Shown here: positions 42,856-51,550 of the stretch, in pieces
Numbering within the stretch: position 1 is the stretch's first letter
Layout: each line of letters begins with the position of its first letter
DNA from: an uncultured Chloroflexus sp.
GTDB taxonomy: Bacteria; Chloroflexota; Chloroflexia; Chloroflexales; Chloroflexaceae
Assembly: GCF_937951745.1 (NCBI RefSeq)
Contig: NZ_CALFBQ010000010.1
Coordinates: 45,779-109,778, forward strand
Direction: 5' to 3'
DNA: 64,000 bases
Position numbers and translations under genes: made by a program
The notes under the pieces: model-generated
What the model was told of the DNA's origin: nothing
The model's database searches: none
Seen by the model: only the letters and a program-made list of their open reading frames with translations

Positions 42856-44718
42856 TTACTCCACCGTCACGCTTTTAGCGAGGTTACGCGGTTGATCGAC
42901 ATCGCACCCGCGCAACACTGCGACGTGATAGGCGAAGATTTGCAATGGGATCACGTTCAGCACCGGCTGCAAGAGCGGCAAAGTTGCAGGGATACCGATC
43001 ATGTGATTGGCCTTTTCGGCCAGCAGCGCATCGCCGGCGTGACCAATCGCGATCACCTGCCCGTGGCGGGCACGCACCTGCTCGACGTTGCTGATCATCT
43101 TTTCGTAGATGTGGTCACGCGGCGCAATGCAGATCACCGGCATATTCTCGTCGATCAGTGCGATCGGGCCATGCTTCATCTCGCCCGCCGGGTAGCCCTC
43201 GGCGTGAATGTAGCTAATCTCTTTCAGCTTGAGCGCGCCCTCAAGTGCGATTGGATAGTTGATCTGGCGGCCAAGGAAGAGCGCGTTGCTCACCCGGTGG
43301 TAGCGTTCAGCCAGCTCGATGCAGATCGGCGTCGCCAGCTCGATCGTCTGCGCCGCCTTACCGGGCAGCTCGATCAACGCCTGAATATGCTCGCGGATCT
43401 GGGCCGGTGTGAGGGTGCCTCGCGCTTGCGCCAGCCGCAGTGCGAACAGGTAAGCGACCACCAGCATCGAGGTAAAGGCTTTGGTCGAAGCGACCCCGAT
43501 CTCAGGGCCGGCATGCAGATAGATCGGGCCGCCGTCGGCCACGCGGGCCGCTTGGCTACCGATCGCGTTGACAATCGCCACGCTTGGCGCGCCCTGCGCG
43601 CGCGCCTCTTCCATCGCCGCCAGCGTATCAACCGTCTCGCCGCTTTGGGTGAACGCCAGCAATAAGGTATCGCGCTCACCATCACTCTGCAAGATTGGCC
43701 CGCGATACCGGAACTCGCTGGCGTAATCGACTTCAACCCGCACCCCGGCAAGACGCTCAATCAAAAATTTCGCCACCAGCGCCGCATGCCACGCCGTACC
43801 GCACGCGGTAGCGTAAACCCGGCGCACCCGGCGTAGATCGTCATCGCTCAGACGCAGATCCGCTAGCTCGATCCGTCCGCGCTCTTGGTCGATCCGGCCC
43901 CGTAGCGCATCCATCAGCGCGCGCGGCTGCTCGGCAATCTCCTTCTGCATAAAGTGGCGATAATCGCCTTTGGCCGCCGCTACCGGATCCCACGCAATCG
44001 TGTGGGTGGGCCGCTCGACCGGGGTGCCGTCAAGGCGGGTGATAGTGACACTATGGCGGCGCACGACGGCAACATCGCGATCTTCGAGGAAGATCAAGGT
44101 ACGGGTGTAGTCAAGGATGGCCGGAATATCCGAGGCGATAAACTGTTCGTCCTCGCCGAGACCGATCGCCACGCCGCCGGCATTGCCGAGTCGCGCCGCC
44201 ACCAGCGTATCGGGTTCGTGGATCGAGAAGGCCACAATCGCGTTGCCGCCGCGCAGCTCGCTAAGAGTCTGGCGTACCGCAGTGACCAGATCGTGGCTAT
44301 CGCGGTAGTAATGACCGATCAGTTTCGCGATCACCTCGGTGTCGGTTTGCGACTCAAACTGGTAGCCGAGTTCGAGCAACCGTCCTTTAAGACTGAGATA
44401 ATTCTCGACAATGCCATTTTGAATCACCACAATCGTGCCACTGGCGTCGCGGTGCGGATGGGCATTGATCTCGGTCACACTACCATGGGTTGCCCAACGG
44501 GTATGGCCGATCCCGATCTGGCCGTGGGTTGGTTGGGCGACCAGCCGCTGTTGCAAATTGCTCAGTTTGCCAACACTGCGGCGCAATTGCAAACCGAGGT
44601 CGGGATCGTAGATCGCGATGCCAGCGGAGTCGTAGCCGCGATATTCGAGCCGTTGCAAGCCATTAATCACGACGGTAGTCGCCTCGCGTGGTCCAACATA
44701 CCCAACAATACCGCACAT
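42856..44718 (-). CDS. glmS: Glutamine-fructose-6-phosphate aminotransferase (isomerizing)
   Basis: A 620-residue enzyme that makes glucosamine-6-phosphate, the entry metabolite for peptidoglycan. The N-terminal glutaminase begins MCGIVGYVG with catalytic Cys2. Two SIS domains follow, with AFTQSGETVDTLAAME and IGVASTKAFTSMLVV. The C-terminal DQPRNLAKSVTVE is the family ending. TAGGAG stands 7 bp before the ATG. The gene lies behind a self-cleaving glmS ribozyme, so its product should feed back on its own mRNA. Confidence 0.97.
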   Translation of the reverse strand: MCGIVGYVGPREATTVVINGLQRLEYRGYDSAGIAIYDPDLGLQLRRSVGKLSNLQQRLVAQPTHGQIGIGHTRWATHGSVTEINAHPHRDASGTIVVIQNGIVENYLSLKGRLLELGYQFESQTDTEVIAKLIGHYYRDSHDLVTAVRQTLSELRGGNAIVAFSIHEPDTLVAARLGNAGGVAIGLGEDEQFIASDIPAILDYTRTLIFLEDRDVAVVRRHSVTITRLDGTPVERPTHTIAWDPVAAAKGDYRHFMQKEIAEQPRALMDALRGRIDQERGRIELADLRLSDDDLRRVRRVYATACGTAWHAALVAKFLIERLAGVRVEVDYASEFRYRGPILQSDGERDTLLLAFTQSGETVDTLAAMEEARAQGAPSVAIVNAIGSQAARVADGGPIYLHAGPEIGVASTKAFTSMLVVAYLFALRLAQARGTLTPAQIREHIQALIELPGKAAQTIELATPICIELAERYHRVSNALFLGRQINYPIALEGALKLKEISYIHAEGYPAGEMKHGPIALIDENMPVICIAPRDHIYEKMISNVEQVRARHGQVIAIGHAGDALLAEKANHMIGIPATLPLLQPVLNVIPLQIFAYHVAVLRGCDVDQPRNLAKSVTVE

Positions 44719-44873
44719 AGTTCGAACTCCTACATAAATTCATGGCAGCATCAACCGGCAGGCGTAGACAATCCACTGCACCTCATGCAGCAGAACGCAG
44801 CAAACCAAGCCTGCGGTGACACAGCTTACCCGGATAGACAGATTGGGATGGGGGAAATGCTATGTGGCGGGTC

Positions 44874-45060
44874 GCTGCCGATGGCTCTGCCCTAGCCCGT
44901 CACCGGGAGGTGTTACCCCATCAGCTTGCCGGTGGCACCCTGCACCGGGGAGGCTTCCGCTGATCACTCGATGTTCCGGGCGGCTAGCGCCCGTTAGCTC
45001 CGGCTCGCGCCGGGAACCTCCGTCCTCGTCAACTTCGCCGGTAGGCGAAGCCCATGCGCT
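44874..45060 (-). ncRNA. glmS self-cleaving ribozyme
   Basis: Transcribed from the minus strand directly upstream of glmS. Core segments match the glmS class in order: cleavage site A-GCGC (A at 45060, G at 45059), P1 hairpin CTTCGCC-TACC-GGCGAAG, GTTGACGAGGACGGAGG, ATCGA, CAGCGGAAGCCTCCCCGG, and P4-like stem GCTGATGG with CCATCGGC around CCCGGTGACGGG. Glucosamine-6-phosphate acts as cofactor for cleavage, after which the glmS mRNA is degraded. Between GGAGG and ATCGA there is an insertion of about 45 nt that can form GTTCC/GGAAC with two internal hairpins. The family was first known from Firmicutes. Confidence 0.9.
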
Positions 45061-45141
45061 TCATTGTCTAAAGACGTGTTATTGCTCTACCCTCCCGGCT
45101 GCGCCCCCGCACAGCCCTAGCCGGCCAATCTTGATGCCCGT

Positions 45142-45150
45142 AGTATATCA
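45142..45150 (-). promoter_or_regulatory. Extended -10 promoter of the glmS ribozyme transcript
   Basis: TGATATACT on the minus strand (45150-45142) is an extended -10 (TG-N-TATACT). No good -35 is seen. Initiation near 45135 gives a 75-nt leader before the cleavage site. Confidence 0.55.
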
Positions 45151-45199
45151 CACTCCGGGCGGTCGGATGATGACAGTTTGCTTATGTAGGGACTAACGG

Positions 45200-45760
45200 T
45201 TAAATCATCATCCCCAAGCCAATAAAGAGTGCGGCGGTGCCAATGACGATCACCGTCGCCATGATACGGGCAGTGCGACCACAGGCTGGCGGCGTTTCGG
45301 TCAGCGCCAGATTGGCCATCATCACGCTAATGATGCTAAAGGCTACCAGCGCCAGAAACGGAATCTTCACAAAGCTCAGCGCGCCGGGAATATTGATGTA
45401 ATCGAACGCGCAGGGCACCACGCCAGCGCAAGGGGCAGGCGGAATAATCAGCATCACCATCAGATAATGGTAGAGCGAAACGGCGATGCCGGCCAGCGCC
45501 AGCGGTAGCGCATAGAGGTAGACCTTGCGATCATCACGCCAAATTCCGACAAAGAGAATAAGCACCAACGGATACATCAAAATCCGCTGATACCAACACA
45601 ATTCGCAGGGAATCCAGCGCAAGACTTCGCTAAAAAACAGGCTGCCGGCAGTCGCGATCATCGCAGCGAGCAAGGCGATATGCCGGCAGCTCAGGCTCAG
45701 CCAATCAAGCAAGCTGAACTTGGTTGCGGTGGTAATAGTCATTGATTGAGCGCGATCCAT
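45200..45760 (-). CDS. Disulfide bond formation protein B (DsbB/BdbC family)
   Basis: A 186-residue membrane protein with about 5 helices. The quinone-side pair is Cys52/Cys55 in WIPCELCWYQRI, and the second pair is Cys111/Cys117 in PCAGVVPC. It re-oxidises a DsbA-like partner and passes electrons to quinone, promoting disulfide formation outside the membrane. The start at 45760 has GGAG six bases upstream. No dsbA gene is in the window. An inverted repeat at 45779-45804 lies in its promoter region. Confidence 0.92.
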   Translation of the reverse strand: MDRAQSMTITTATKFSLLDWLSLSCRHIALLAAMIATAGSLFFSEVLRWIPCELCWYQRILMYPLVLILFVGIWRDDRKVYLYALPLALAGIAVSLYHYLMVMLIIPPAPCAGVVPCAFDYINIPGALSFVKIPFLALVAFSIISVMMANLALTETPPACGRTARIMATVIVIGTAALFIGLGMMI

Positions 45761-45778
45761 AGAGTACTCCGCTTGGAT

Positions 45779-45804
45779 TGATACAACGCGTTTGCATTGT
45801 ATCA
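45779..45804. promoter_or_regulatory. Inverted repeat TGATACAA-N10-TTGTATCA, probable operator
   Basis: TGATACAA (45779-45786) and TTGTATCA (45797-45804) are exact inverse copies. It lies 19 bp upstream of the dsbB ATG and 12 bp upstream of the -35 of the divergent kinase gene, a position suited to a shared regulator. Confidence 0.45.
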
Positions 45805-45815
45805 TGGGATATTGC

Positions 45816-45844
45816 TTGAAGTGGCATCTAAGCAAGTGTATACT
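45816..45844 (+). promoter_or_regulatory. Promoter of the hybrid histidine kinase gene
   Basis: TTGAAG (45816-45821), 17-bp spacer, TATACT (45839-45844). Initiation near 45851 excludes the upstream starts in the same frame (for example 45792, 45804) and supports the GTG at 45909. Confidence 0.6.
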
Positions 45845-45908
45845 AGAAGGTAATATTGCGATATGGCGGGCGGGTGGTTTCCTTTTCGATACCTCTCGGC
45901 GTAGTCAC

Positions 45909-48476
45909 GTGGATGAACGCTGGAACGCCGCACAAACCCGTTTGCTCGCCGACGTAGGCGTCTTGTTCGTCTCACTTAACCAACTCGAGGCGTTTCAGCA
46001 CGTTGCCCGCCGTTTAGTGCCATTATTGGGCGATTGGTGCGCGATCATCATTCGCGACGAACATCAGCAGGCGCGCCGAGTTGCGATGGCATGCGCCGAT
46101 CCCCGCCAACAGCCGCTAGCCGATCAGCTTGTCCAAGCCGATCCATTGGTGGATCCTGCCTCTGCCCCGGCCCAAGTGCTGCGGAGCGGGCAACTTGTGT
46201 TGCTGGCCGATCTTCCCGACAACTACAGCGAACAACCAGCGTTTTCGCTGGCGTACCGCGCAATTATGCTGCAAGTCCGGCCCCGCCACCTGCTCTGCGT
46301 GCCAATGCGCGCTCGCGATCAGGTCAATGGAGTGTTGGTCTTGAATTTCACCGATGCTTCGGGCCGCCGCTTTACGCAAAACGATATTGACTTTGCGACG
46401 GAACTGGCTCAACGCATGGCGCTGGCGGTAGAAAATGTCATTCTGTATCGCTCAATGCAACGCCGGCTCAACCAGTTGTTGTTGGTGCAGCGGGTGGCCG
46501 GGTTGGTCAATTCGGCGTTACAAACCGAAATGCTCTGCCAACTCGTGGTGCGCCAATTACATTCAGTGTTCGGCTATCAGTTGGTCAGCATTTATTTATT
46601 GCATGATGGCGCATTGCGTTTGCAAGCAGTCGTTGGTTATGATCAAGTATTGCCGGTCATACAATTGGACGAAGGCGTATCCGGGAGAGTTATGCGCACC
46701 GGCAAGGCCGAGTTTGTGCGCGATGCCAGCCTTGATCCCGATTTCATCGAGGTGCGGCCGGGCACGACCCAGTGCATTGTTGTGCCCCTCCGTTACGCTG
46801 AAGGCACGCCGGCTGGCGTGATTATTGTTGAGTCAACCGGCAATCCTCCGCTTGACGATGAAGATTTCTTTTTGTTATCGCTACTCGCCGATCAAGTTAG
46901 TGTCGCATTATTAAACTCGTTTCTCTTTGCCCGCATGCTGGAAACCTTCGAGCGGTTTCGTTCATTGATCGAATTGGCCGGCAACGTGATTATCTGTCTC
47001 ACTCCCAACTTGCGCATCACCGAATTCAACCGCATGGCCGAACAGGTCTTTGGCCGCACTCGCGGTGAGATGATCGGAGCTGATTATCCGTCTGCGTTGC
47101 TATCAGAAGCGGAACAGCCATTGTTTGCGGCACTCGTGCGCGAGGTGATGAGCAGCGGCAATAGCCGTTCGTTTGAAACGACGTCGGTGATGCAGGGGCA
47201 TAAGCGCTGGTTATTCTGGACGATCACGTGCCGGCGGCAGTTGAATGGTGACGTTGCCGAACTGTTGCTGGTTTGTCAAGATCTGACCGAACAGCGCGAA
47301 AAGTCGTTGGAGTTACTGAACTACGAGCGGCGGTTACAAGCGCTCGAACGGTTAGAGAGTATGGGGGTGATGGCGGGCGGGATTGCCCACGATTTTAACA
47401 ATCTGATCAACATTATTATTGGTAATGCTCATCTGTTGCAGACGGCATCCACGATCGAACCGTTCGCCCAGCAGAGTCTGCGCCATCTGTTAAGCGCTGC
47501 CCATCAAGCCGGTGATCTAGCGCATCAACTGCTGAATTTTGCCGGAGAAGATTGCCTACAGGTAGAGCGTTTGCAACTCAATCAATTGATTGACGAAACC
47601 TTGCCAATGTTGCAGTTGTCACTAGGATCACAGGTAGACGTGCGGCTTGATCTGGCACCGGAGTTGCCGGAAGTCATAGCTGATCCAGTGCAACTCCGGC
47701 AGGTGTTGATGAATCTGGTGATCAATGCCTACGAAGCATTGCCGGAGCGCAGCGGCTGCATTAGTATTCAGACTCGCCAGCGCATCCTCGACACCGATAC
47801 GTTACATCGCTTACTGCCGCCGCACCAGTTATTGCCCGGCGAGTATGTGGTGATGTCGGTACGTGATAACGGGATTGGCATTGATCCAGCGATTCGCCAG
47901 CGCATTTTTGACCCCTTCTTCACCACCAAAACGCATGGCCATGGCCTCGGCCTAGCGGGTGTGCTCAACATTGTCCGCCGGCACGGCGGTGCATTAGAAG
48001 TTGAAAGCCAGCTCGGCAGCGGTAGCGTCTTTACCGTTTGGCTTGCGCCACAGCCGGCTGCGGCAAGAGAACGCTCTCCGTTCCCTGCCGAAAGCGACGC
48101 CGGGCCGTTGGTGCTGGTGATTGATGACAACGATGAAGTGCGCTCGTTGATCGAACGGATGCTAATCCACGCCGGGTATCGGGTGAAAGCGGTGGCCAGC
48201 GGCGGTGAAGCGCTCGAACTCGTGGATCCCGATAGCGAGATTGCATGCGCGCTGGTTGATCTTACGCTGGCCGATACCAATGGGTATGACATCTGTCGCC
48301 GGATCGCCGCGCGTGATGGACGTGTTCCACTAGCCCTGATCAGCGGCTACCCAGTTGATGCGAGCCATTTAGGAGATGGGCCGGTGGTGGCCACACTGCA
48401 AAAGCCTTTCCGAGCCGAGGCGCTGCTCGAGTTGGTACAACGGCTGATCCGAATGCGTGAGACGTCGTTGTCTTGA
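45909..48476 (+). CDS. Hybrid sensor histidine kinase (GAF-GAF-PAS-HK-REC)
   Basis: An 855-residue soluble signalling protein. Two GAF domains (about 15-165 and 190-330) are followed by a PAS domain (about 345-450), a HisKA domain with His494 in GGIAHDFNN, an ATPase domain (about 550-720, with DNGIGIDPAIRQRIFDPFFT and GHGLGLAGVLN), and a C-terminal receiver (about 735-852, Asp784 in CALVDLTLA). The GIAHDFNN H-box is typical of NtrB/hybrid kinases. No membrane helix. The GTG start is chosen from the promoter position; no clear ribosome site. Signal unknown. Confidence 0.9.
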   Translation: MDERWNAAQTRLLADVGVLFVSLNQLEAFQHVARRLVPLLGDWCAIIIRDEHQQARRVAMACADPRQQPLADQLVQADPLVDPASAPAQVLRSGQLVLLADLPDNYSEQPAFSLAYRAIMLQVRPRHLLCVPMRARDQVNGVLVLNFTDASGRRFTQNDIDFATELAQRMALAVENVILYRSMQRRLNQLLLVQRVAGLVNSALQTEMLCQLVVRQLHSVFGYQLVSIYLLHDGALRLQAVVGYDQVLPVIQLDEGVSGRVMRTGKAEFVRDASLDPDFIEVRPGTTQCIVVPLRYAEGTPAGVIIVESTGNPPLDDEDFFLLSLLADQVSVALLNSFLFARMLETFERFRSLIELAGNVIICLTPNLRITEFNRMAEQVFGRTRGEMIGADYPSALLSEAEQPLFAALVREVMSSGNSRSFETTSVMQGHKRWLFWTITCRRQLNGDVAELLLVCQDLTEQREKSLELLNYERRLQALERLESMGVMAGGIAHDFNNLINIIIGNAHLLQTASTIEPFAQQSLRHLLSAAHQAGDLAHQLLNFAGEDCLQVERLQLNQLIDETLPMLQLSLGSQVDVRLDLAPELPEVIADPVQLRQVLMNLVINAYEALPERSGCISIQTRQRILDTDTLHRLLPPHQLLPGEYVVMSVRDNGIGIDPAIRQRIFDPFFTTKTHGHGLGLAGVLNIVRRHGGALEVESQLGSGSVFTVWLAPQPAAARERSPFPAESDAGPLVLVIDDNDEVRSLIERMLIHAGYRVKAVASGGEALELVDPDSEIACALVDLTLADTNGYDICRRIAARDGRVPLALISGYPVDASHLGDGPVVATLQKPFRAEALLELVQRLIRMRETSLS

Positions 48477-48509
48477 ATCAAACGCCAGCTATTTGTCAGC
48501 TTTCATTTA

Positions 48510-48538
48510 TTGACATGCCTTGCCGGCAACGGTATAGT
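48510..48538 (+). promoter_or_regulatory. Near-consensus promoter of the VanW gene
   Basis: TTGACA (48510-48515), 17-bp spacer, TATAGT (48533-48538), the best promoter match in the window. A TTGTC-A-GACAA palindrome at 48542-48552 covers the predicted start point, suggesting operator control. Confidence 0.65.
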
Positions 48539-48578
48539 AAATTGTCAGACAAAATTATGTGATGGTGAGGAGGTTCTG

Positions 48579-50615
48579 GTGTCGGCCCAGCATTCGCAGC
48601 CTTTCAATCCAGCTCACGATCGCCCGGTAGATGATACATTTACGCCGTCGTTACCCGGCGCAGTTGATTGGCCAGATCAAACTGGGCCACAGCCAGCAGC
48701 GCAGCGTAGTTCGGTTCGGCGAGCACGGCGCAGGTCGCGGCTTGGATGGTGGTGGCTATTGGTGATGCTGCTTACCAGCGTTGGTCTGGTTGCCGGCGCG
48801 CTCGTCTATCTGGAACAGAGCTATGCGGGCCGTATTTTGCCCAATGTCAGCGTGCGCGGCGTGCCCGTTGGCAATCTGACCCGTGACGATGCCCGCGCTG
48901 CGATCGAGGCGACGTTTGCCCCCTTTCTGGCCCAACCGGTGGTCTTGACGTACAGTGGTCGTTCGTGGACGCCGACCCTTGCTGAGTTGGGGGTGACGCT
49001 CGAGATTGACGAAGCGCTGGATGCCGCGTTGACTGTTGGCCGGGGCAATGATCTCTTTACCAATTTGCAACAGATCGGGGCCGTTTGGCAGTATGGGGTT
49101 GAGTTGCCGCTCAGGCTTTCGATTGATCAAGAGGCCATGCAGCGTTACTTGCTGGCGCGGGTGGCCGAAGTCGAGCGGCCAGCGGTTGACGCTCGGCTAG
49201 TGCTGAATGGCACCACGGTGCAGGTTGAACCAAGCGCGGTTGGCCGCCAAGTGTTGGTGATTGAAACGCTCCACGAGATTCTGGCCGCGATTCAAGATTT
49301 AAACCCGGATACGGTAGCCTTGCGCACGCGCGCGCTCGAACCGGCGCTACGCGATGATGCGGCGTTTGTGGCCCAAGATCAAATCGCAGCAATGCTGGCC
49401 GGGCCGATTACCCTACTGGTTGATAACCGGTCATTTGTGTGGTCGCTTGATGAATTGGCCCGCATGATCCGGGTCGAGCGAGTGGCCGATCCGGCTGGTG
49501 ACCGGTTGGTGGTGAGCATCGATCGCGAGATGGTCATGGACAAATTGATCGCGCTCGGTGACTCAACCGAGGTGAAAGGCACCTATCCGCGCTTGAATTG
49601 GAATGATGGCCGACTGGAAATTTTCCAAGAGGGCAAACCGGGGCGACGGATTGATGAAGCGCAGGCGCTTGCTGAGGTGTTGGCAGCCTTGACCAAACCG
49701 GCTGACCAGCGGACTATAGCAGTCAGCTTCCGCGAGATTCCGCCGCCGATCAGTGCAGCGAACCTCGACCAATTGGGCATTACGACCCTAATCGGGGTTG
49801 GGCGGAGCGACTTTACCGGCTCGGCGCCATACCGTGTGACTAATATTCAAGCTGGCATGCGCTTGCTGCACGGTGTGCTTATCGCGCCCGGCGAAGAGTT
49901 TTCCTTCAATCAGACCATTGGCCGGATTGATGGCTCAAACGGCTTCGTTGAGGGATACGCGATCATTCAGAATCGCACCCAGTTGGAGTGGGGCGGCGGT
50001 ATTTGTCAAGATAGCACAACGGTTTTCCGTGCTGCGTTCTGGGCTGGCTTGCCGATCACCGAACGCTGGGGGCATTCGTTTTACATTAACTGGTACGATC
50101 GTTACGGCTTTGGTCCTTATGGCGACGGGCCGGGGATGGATGCAACGATCTTTACCGGCGGTCCTGATTTGAAATTCCTCAACGATACCGGTGGCTGGAT
50201 TTTGATGCAGACGTTGGTGGATACCCAGCGTAATTTGGCTGAAGTCCGGCTTTACGGCCCCGATACCGGCCGGAAGGTGTTGTTGGAAGGGCCAGTGATC
50301 ACCAACCGCACGCCAGCCCCGACCGAGCCGGTCTATGTGGCAGTGCCTGATCGGCCCGTCGGCCAGCCGCGCCAGAGCGATAAGGCTCGTGGCGGGATGG
50401 ATATTCTCTTTACCCGGATTGTGCTAGGCCCTGATGGAAAAGAGATCGAACGGCGCGAGTTTGTCACGCGCTTCAAGCCATGGCCTGATATCTTTGAGTA
50501 TAATCCGGCTGACCTCGGTCCCGATGGCAAGCCGCTGCCAACGCCCACGCCGCCGGCTGAACCGGCACCGGCTGAACCGGCACCGGCTGAACCGGTGCAG
50601 GATGCGACGGGGTAA
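48579..50615 (+). CDS. VanW family protein with peptidoglycan-binding-like and G5-like domains
   Basis: A 678-residue membrane-anchored protein. A basic cytoplasmic segment (RRARRRSRLG) leads to one helix (about 56-77). Outside are repeated YoaR/PG-binding-4-like domains (about 90-410), then the VanW domain (ITTLIGVGRSDFTGS, GEEFSFNQTIGRIDGSNGF, GGGICQDSTTVFRAAFWAG) and a G5-like beta domain with PDGKEIERREF. The tail has repeated AEPAP units. Probably acts on or binds the cell wall. The start is GTG 48579 because GAGGAGG stands five bases upstream; the longer frame starts inside the promoter. Confidence 0.88.
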   Translation: MSAQHSQPFNPAHDRPVDDTFTPSLPGAVDWPDQTGPQPAAQRSSVRRARRRSRLGWWWLLVMLLTSVGLVAGALVYLEQSYAGRILPNVSVRGVPVGNLTRDDARAAIEATFAPFLAQPVVLTYSGRSWTPTLAELGVTLEIDEALDAALTVGRGNDLFTNLQQIGAVWQYGVELPLRLSIDQEAMQRYLLARVAEVERPAVDARLVLNGTTVQVEPSAVGRQVLVIETLHEILAAIQDLNPDTVALRTRALEPALRDDAAFVAQDQIAAMLAGPITLLVDNRSFVWSLDELARMIRVERVADPAGDRLVVSIDREMVMDKLIALGDSTEVKGTYPRLNWNDGRLEIFQEGKPGRRIDEAQALAEVLAALTKPADQRTIAVSFREIPPPISAANLDQLGITTLIGVGRSDFTGSAPYRVTNIQAGMRLLHGVLIAPGEEFSFNQTIGRIDGSNGFVEGYAIIQNRTQLEWGGGICQDSTTVFRAAFWAGLPITERWGHSFYINWYDRYGFGPYGDGPGMDATIFTGGPDLKFLNDTGGWILMQTLVDTQRNLAEVRLYGPDTGRKVLLEGPVITNRTPAPTEPVYVAVPDRPVGQPRQSDKARGGMDILFTRIVLGPDGKEIERREFVTRFKPWPDIFEYNPADLGPDGKPLPTPTPPAEPAPAEPAPAEPVQDATG

Positions 50616-50616
50616 G

Positions 50617-50644
50617 GTAAGGGCGACGTTGGGGTTGCCCTTAC
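50617..50644. terminator. Hairpin between VanW and murI genes
   Basis: GTAAGGGCGAC (50617-50627), 6-nt loop, GTTGCCCTTAC (50634-50644), one G-T pair. It begins one base after the VanW stop and includes the murI stop codon in its right arm, so it serves both convergent genes. Confidence 0.6.
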
Positions 50645-51411
50645 GAAGGGAGATCAATCCCAATCAACGGCAAGACCTCTCCCCATATATTGGCAAAGGC
50701 GGGCGCAACGGCTTGCGGCTCGCCAGTGGTATAGCAGCGGAGCATACCACTCCCCTTCGGCAACCCGATTCGTTCGGCGATGCGCGCAGTTTGGGCCGCA
50801 ACCGCCGGCCCGGTATCGATAATTGTCACTTCTGGCCCGGCGCAGGCGCTGATGAGCGGGGTGAGGGGCGGAAAATGGGTACATCCAAGCACAATCACAT
50901 CGGCATCGGGTACGGCGGCGAGATGGCCGGCAATAAGTGTACGGGTTTGCTCATCACTGGTGGCGCCGGCTTCCACTTGCTCGACTAAATCGGGGCAAGC
51001 TAACGCATAAACTTCAACATCAGCGGCGTAGGCAGTAACGAGTGCGCGGAAGCGATCGCTCGCGAGTGTACCGCTGGTCGCCATCACTGCCACTTTACCG
51101 CGGCGAGTAGCTGCTACCGCCGGCTTCACCCCCGGTTCCATGCCCACGACTGGTACCGGCAATTCATGGCGCAGCAATTCAATCGCGGCAGCCGTCGCGG
51201 TGTTGCACGCGACCACGACGATGCGCACGCCTTGATCAACCAGCCAACGCCCGCAGGCCAATGCGCGCGCGCGGATCTCGTCAACCGGTCGCGGGCCGTA
51301 AGGGCAATAGGCGCTATCAGCAAGGTAGACCAGATCAGCGTGGGGCATACGGTCACGGATGGCGCGCGTGACTGTCAGACCGCCCAATCCGGAATCGAAA
51401 ATGCCAATCAT
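50641..51411 (-). CDS. murI: Glutamate racemase
   Basis: A 256-residue enzyme that makes D-glutamate for peptidoglycan. Marks: IGIFDSGLGGLTV at the start (Asp6, Ser7), ADSAYCPYGPRP, catalytic Cys69 in VVACNTATAAA, and the second catalytic Cys in VLGCTHFPPL. Length is typical. The start at 51411 has no strong ribosome site. Upstream lies a palindromic repeat block and two peptidase genes on the same strand. Confidence 0.95.
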   Translation of the reverse strand: MIGIFDSGLGGLTVTRAIRDRMPHADLVYLADSAYCPYGPRPVDEIRARALACGRWLVDQGVRIVVVACNTATAAAIELLRHELPVPVVGMEPGVKPAVAATRRGKVAVMATSGTLASDRFRALVTAYAADVEVYALACPDLVEQVEAGATSDEQTRTLIAGHLAAVPDADVIVLGCTHFPPLTPLISACAGPEVTIIDTGPAVAAQTARIAERIGLPKGSGMLRCYTTGEPQAVAPAFANIWGEVLPLIGIDLPS

Positions 51412-51486
51412 AACAAGGTTGGGTTATCTGTGTAATAGCGAACAATGTCACCGCAAACAGTTGGTACAGGAATCGCATGGCAGGCG

Positions 51487-51544
51487 CAGAGCGCCGCTCT
51501 GTCCGCTCTGTAGAGAGAGGAGCGACAGGCAGAGCGCCGCTCTG
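51487..51544. repeat. Two copies of CAGAGCGCCGCTCTG palindrome
   Basis: Exact copies at 51487-51501 and 51530-51544, 43 bp apart, with GTCCGCTC and GAGCGAC between them, so the whole block can also fold as one large hairpin. Related to the tandem array at 41378-41454 (GCAGAGC/GCTCTGC core). It lies between murI and the upstream peptidase gene. Confidence 0.7.
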
Positions 51545-51550
51545 CTCCTG

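Larger units (their letters stand above)
44719..45199 (-). other. 481-bp glmS leader region
   Basis: The region between dsbB and glmS holds, in transcript order: promoter (45150-45142), a leader with a GGCTGTGCGGGGGCGCAGCC hairpin, the ribozyme (45060-44874) and about 155 nt down to the glmS ATG. The last part shows no recognised motif apart from the ribosome site. Confidence 0.7.

Noticed and set aside
44874..45060. RNase P RNA, 6S RNA or another large housekeeping RNA for the structured region upstream of glmS
   Set aside because: The ordered core AGCGC, GTTGACGAGGA, GGAGG, ATCGA and GCGGAAGCCTCC next to glmS fits the glmS ribozyme; RNase P motifs are not present.
45792..45908. Longer N-terminus of the hybrid histidine kinase
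   Set aside because: TTGAAG-N17-TATACT places transcription start near 45851, after the upstream ATG codons.
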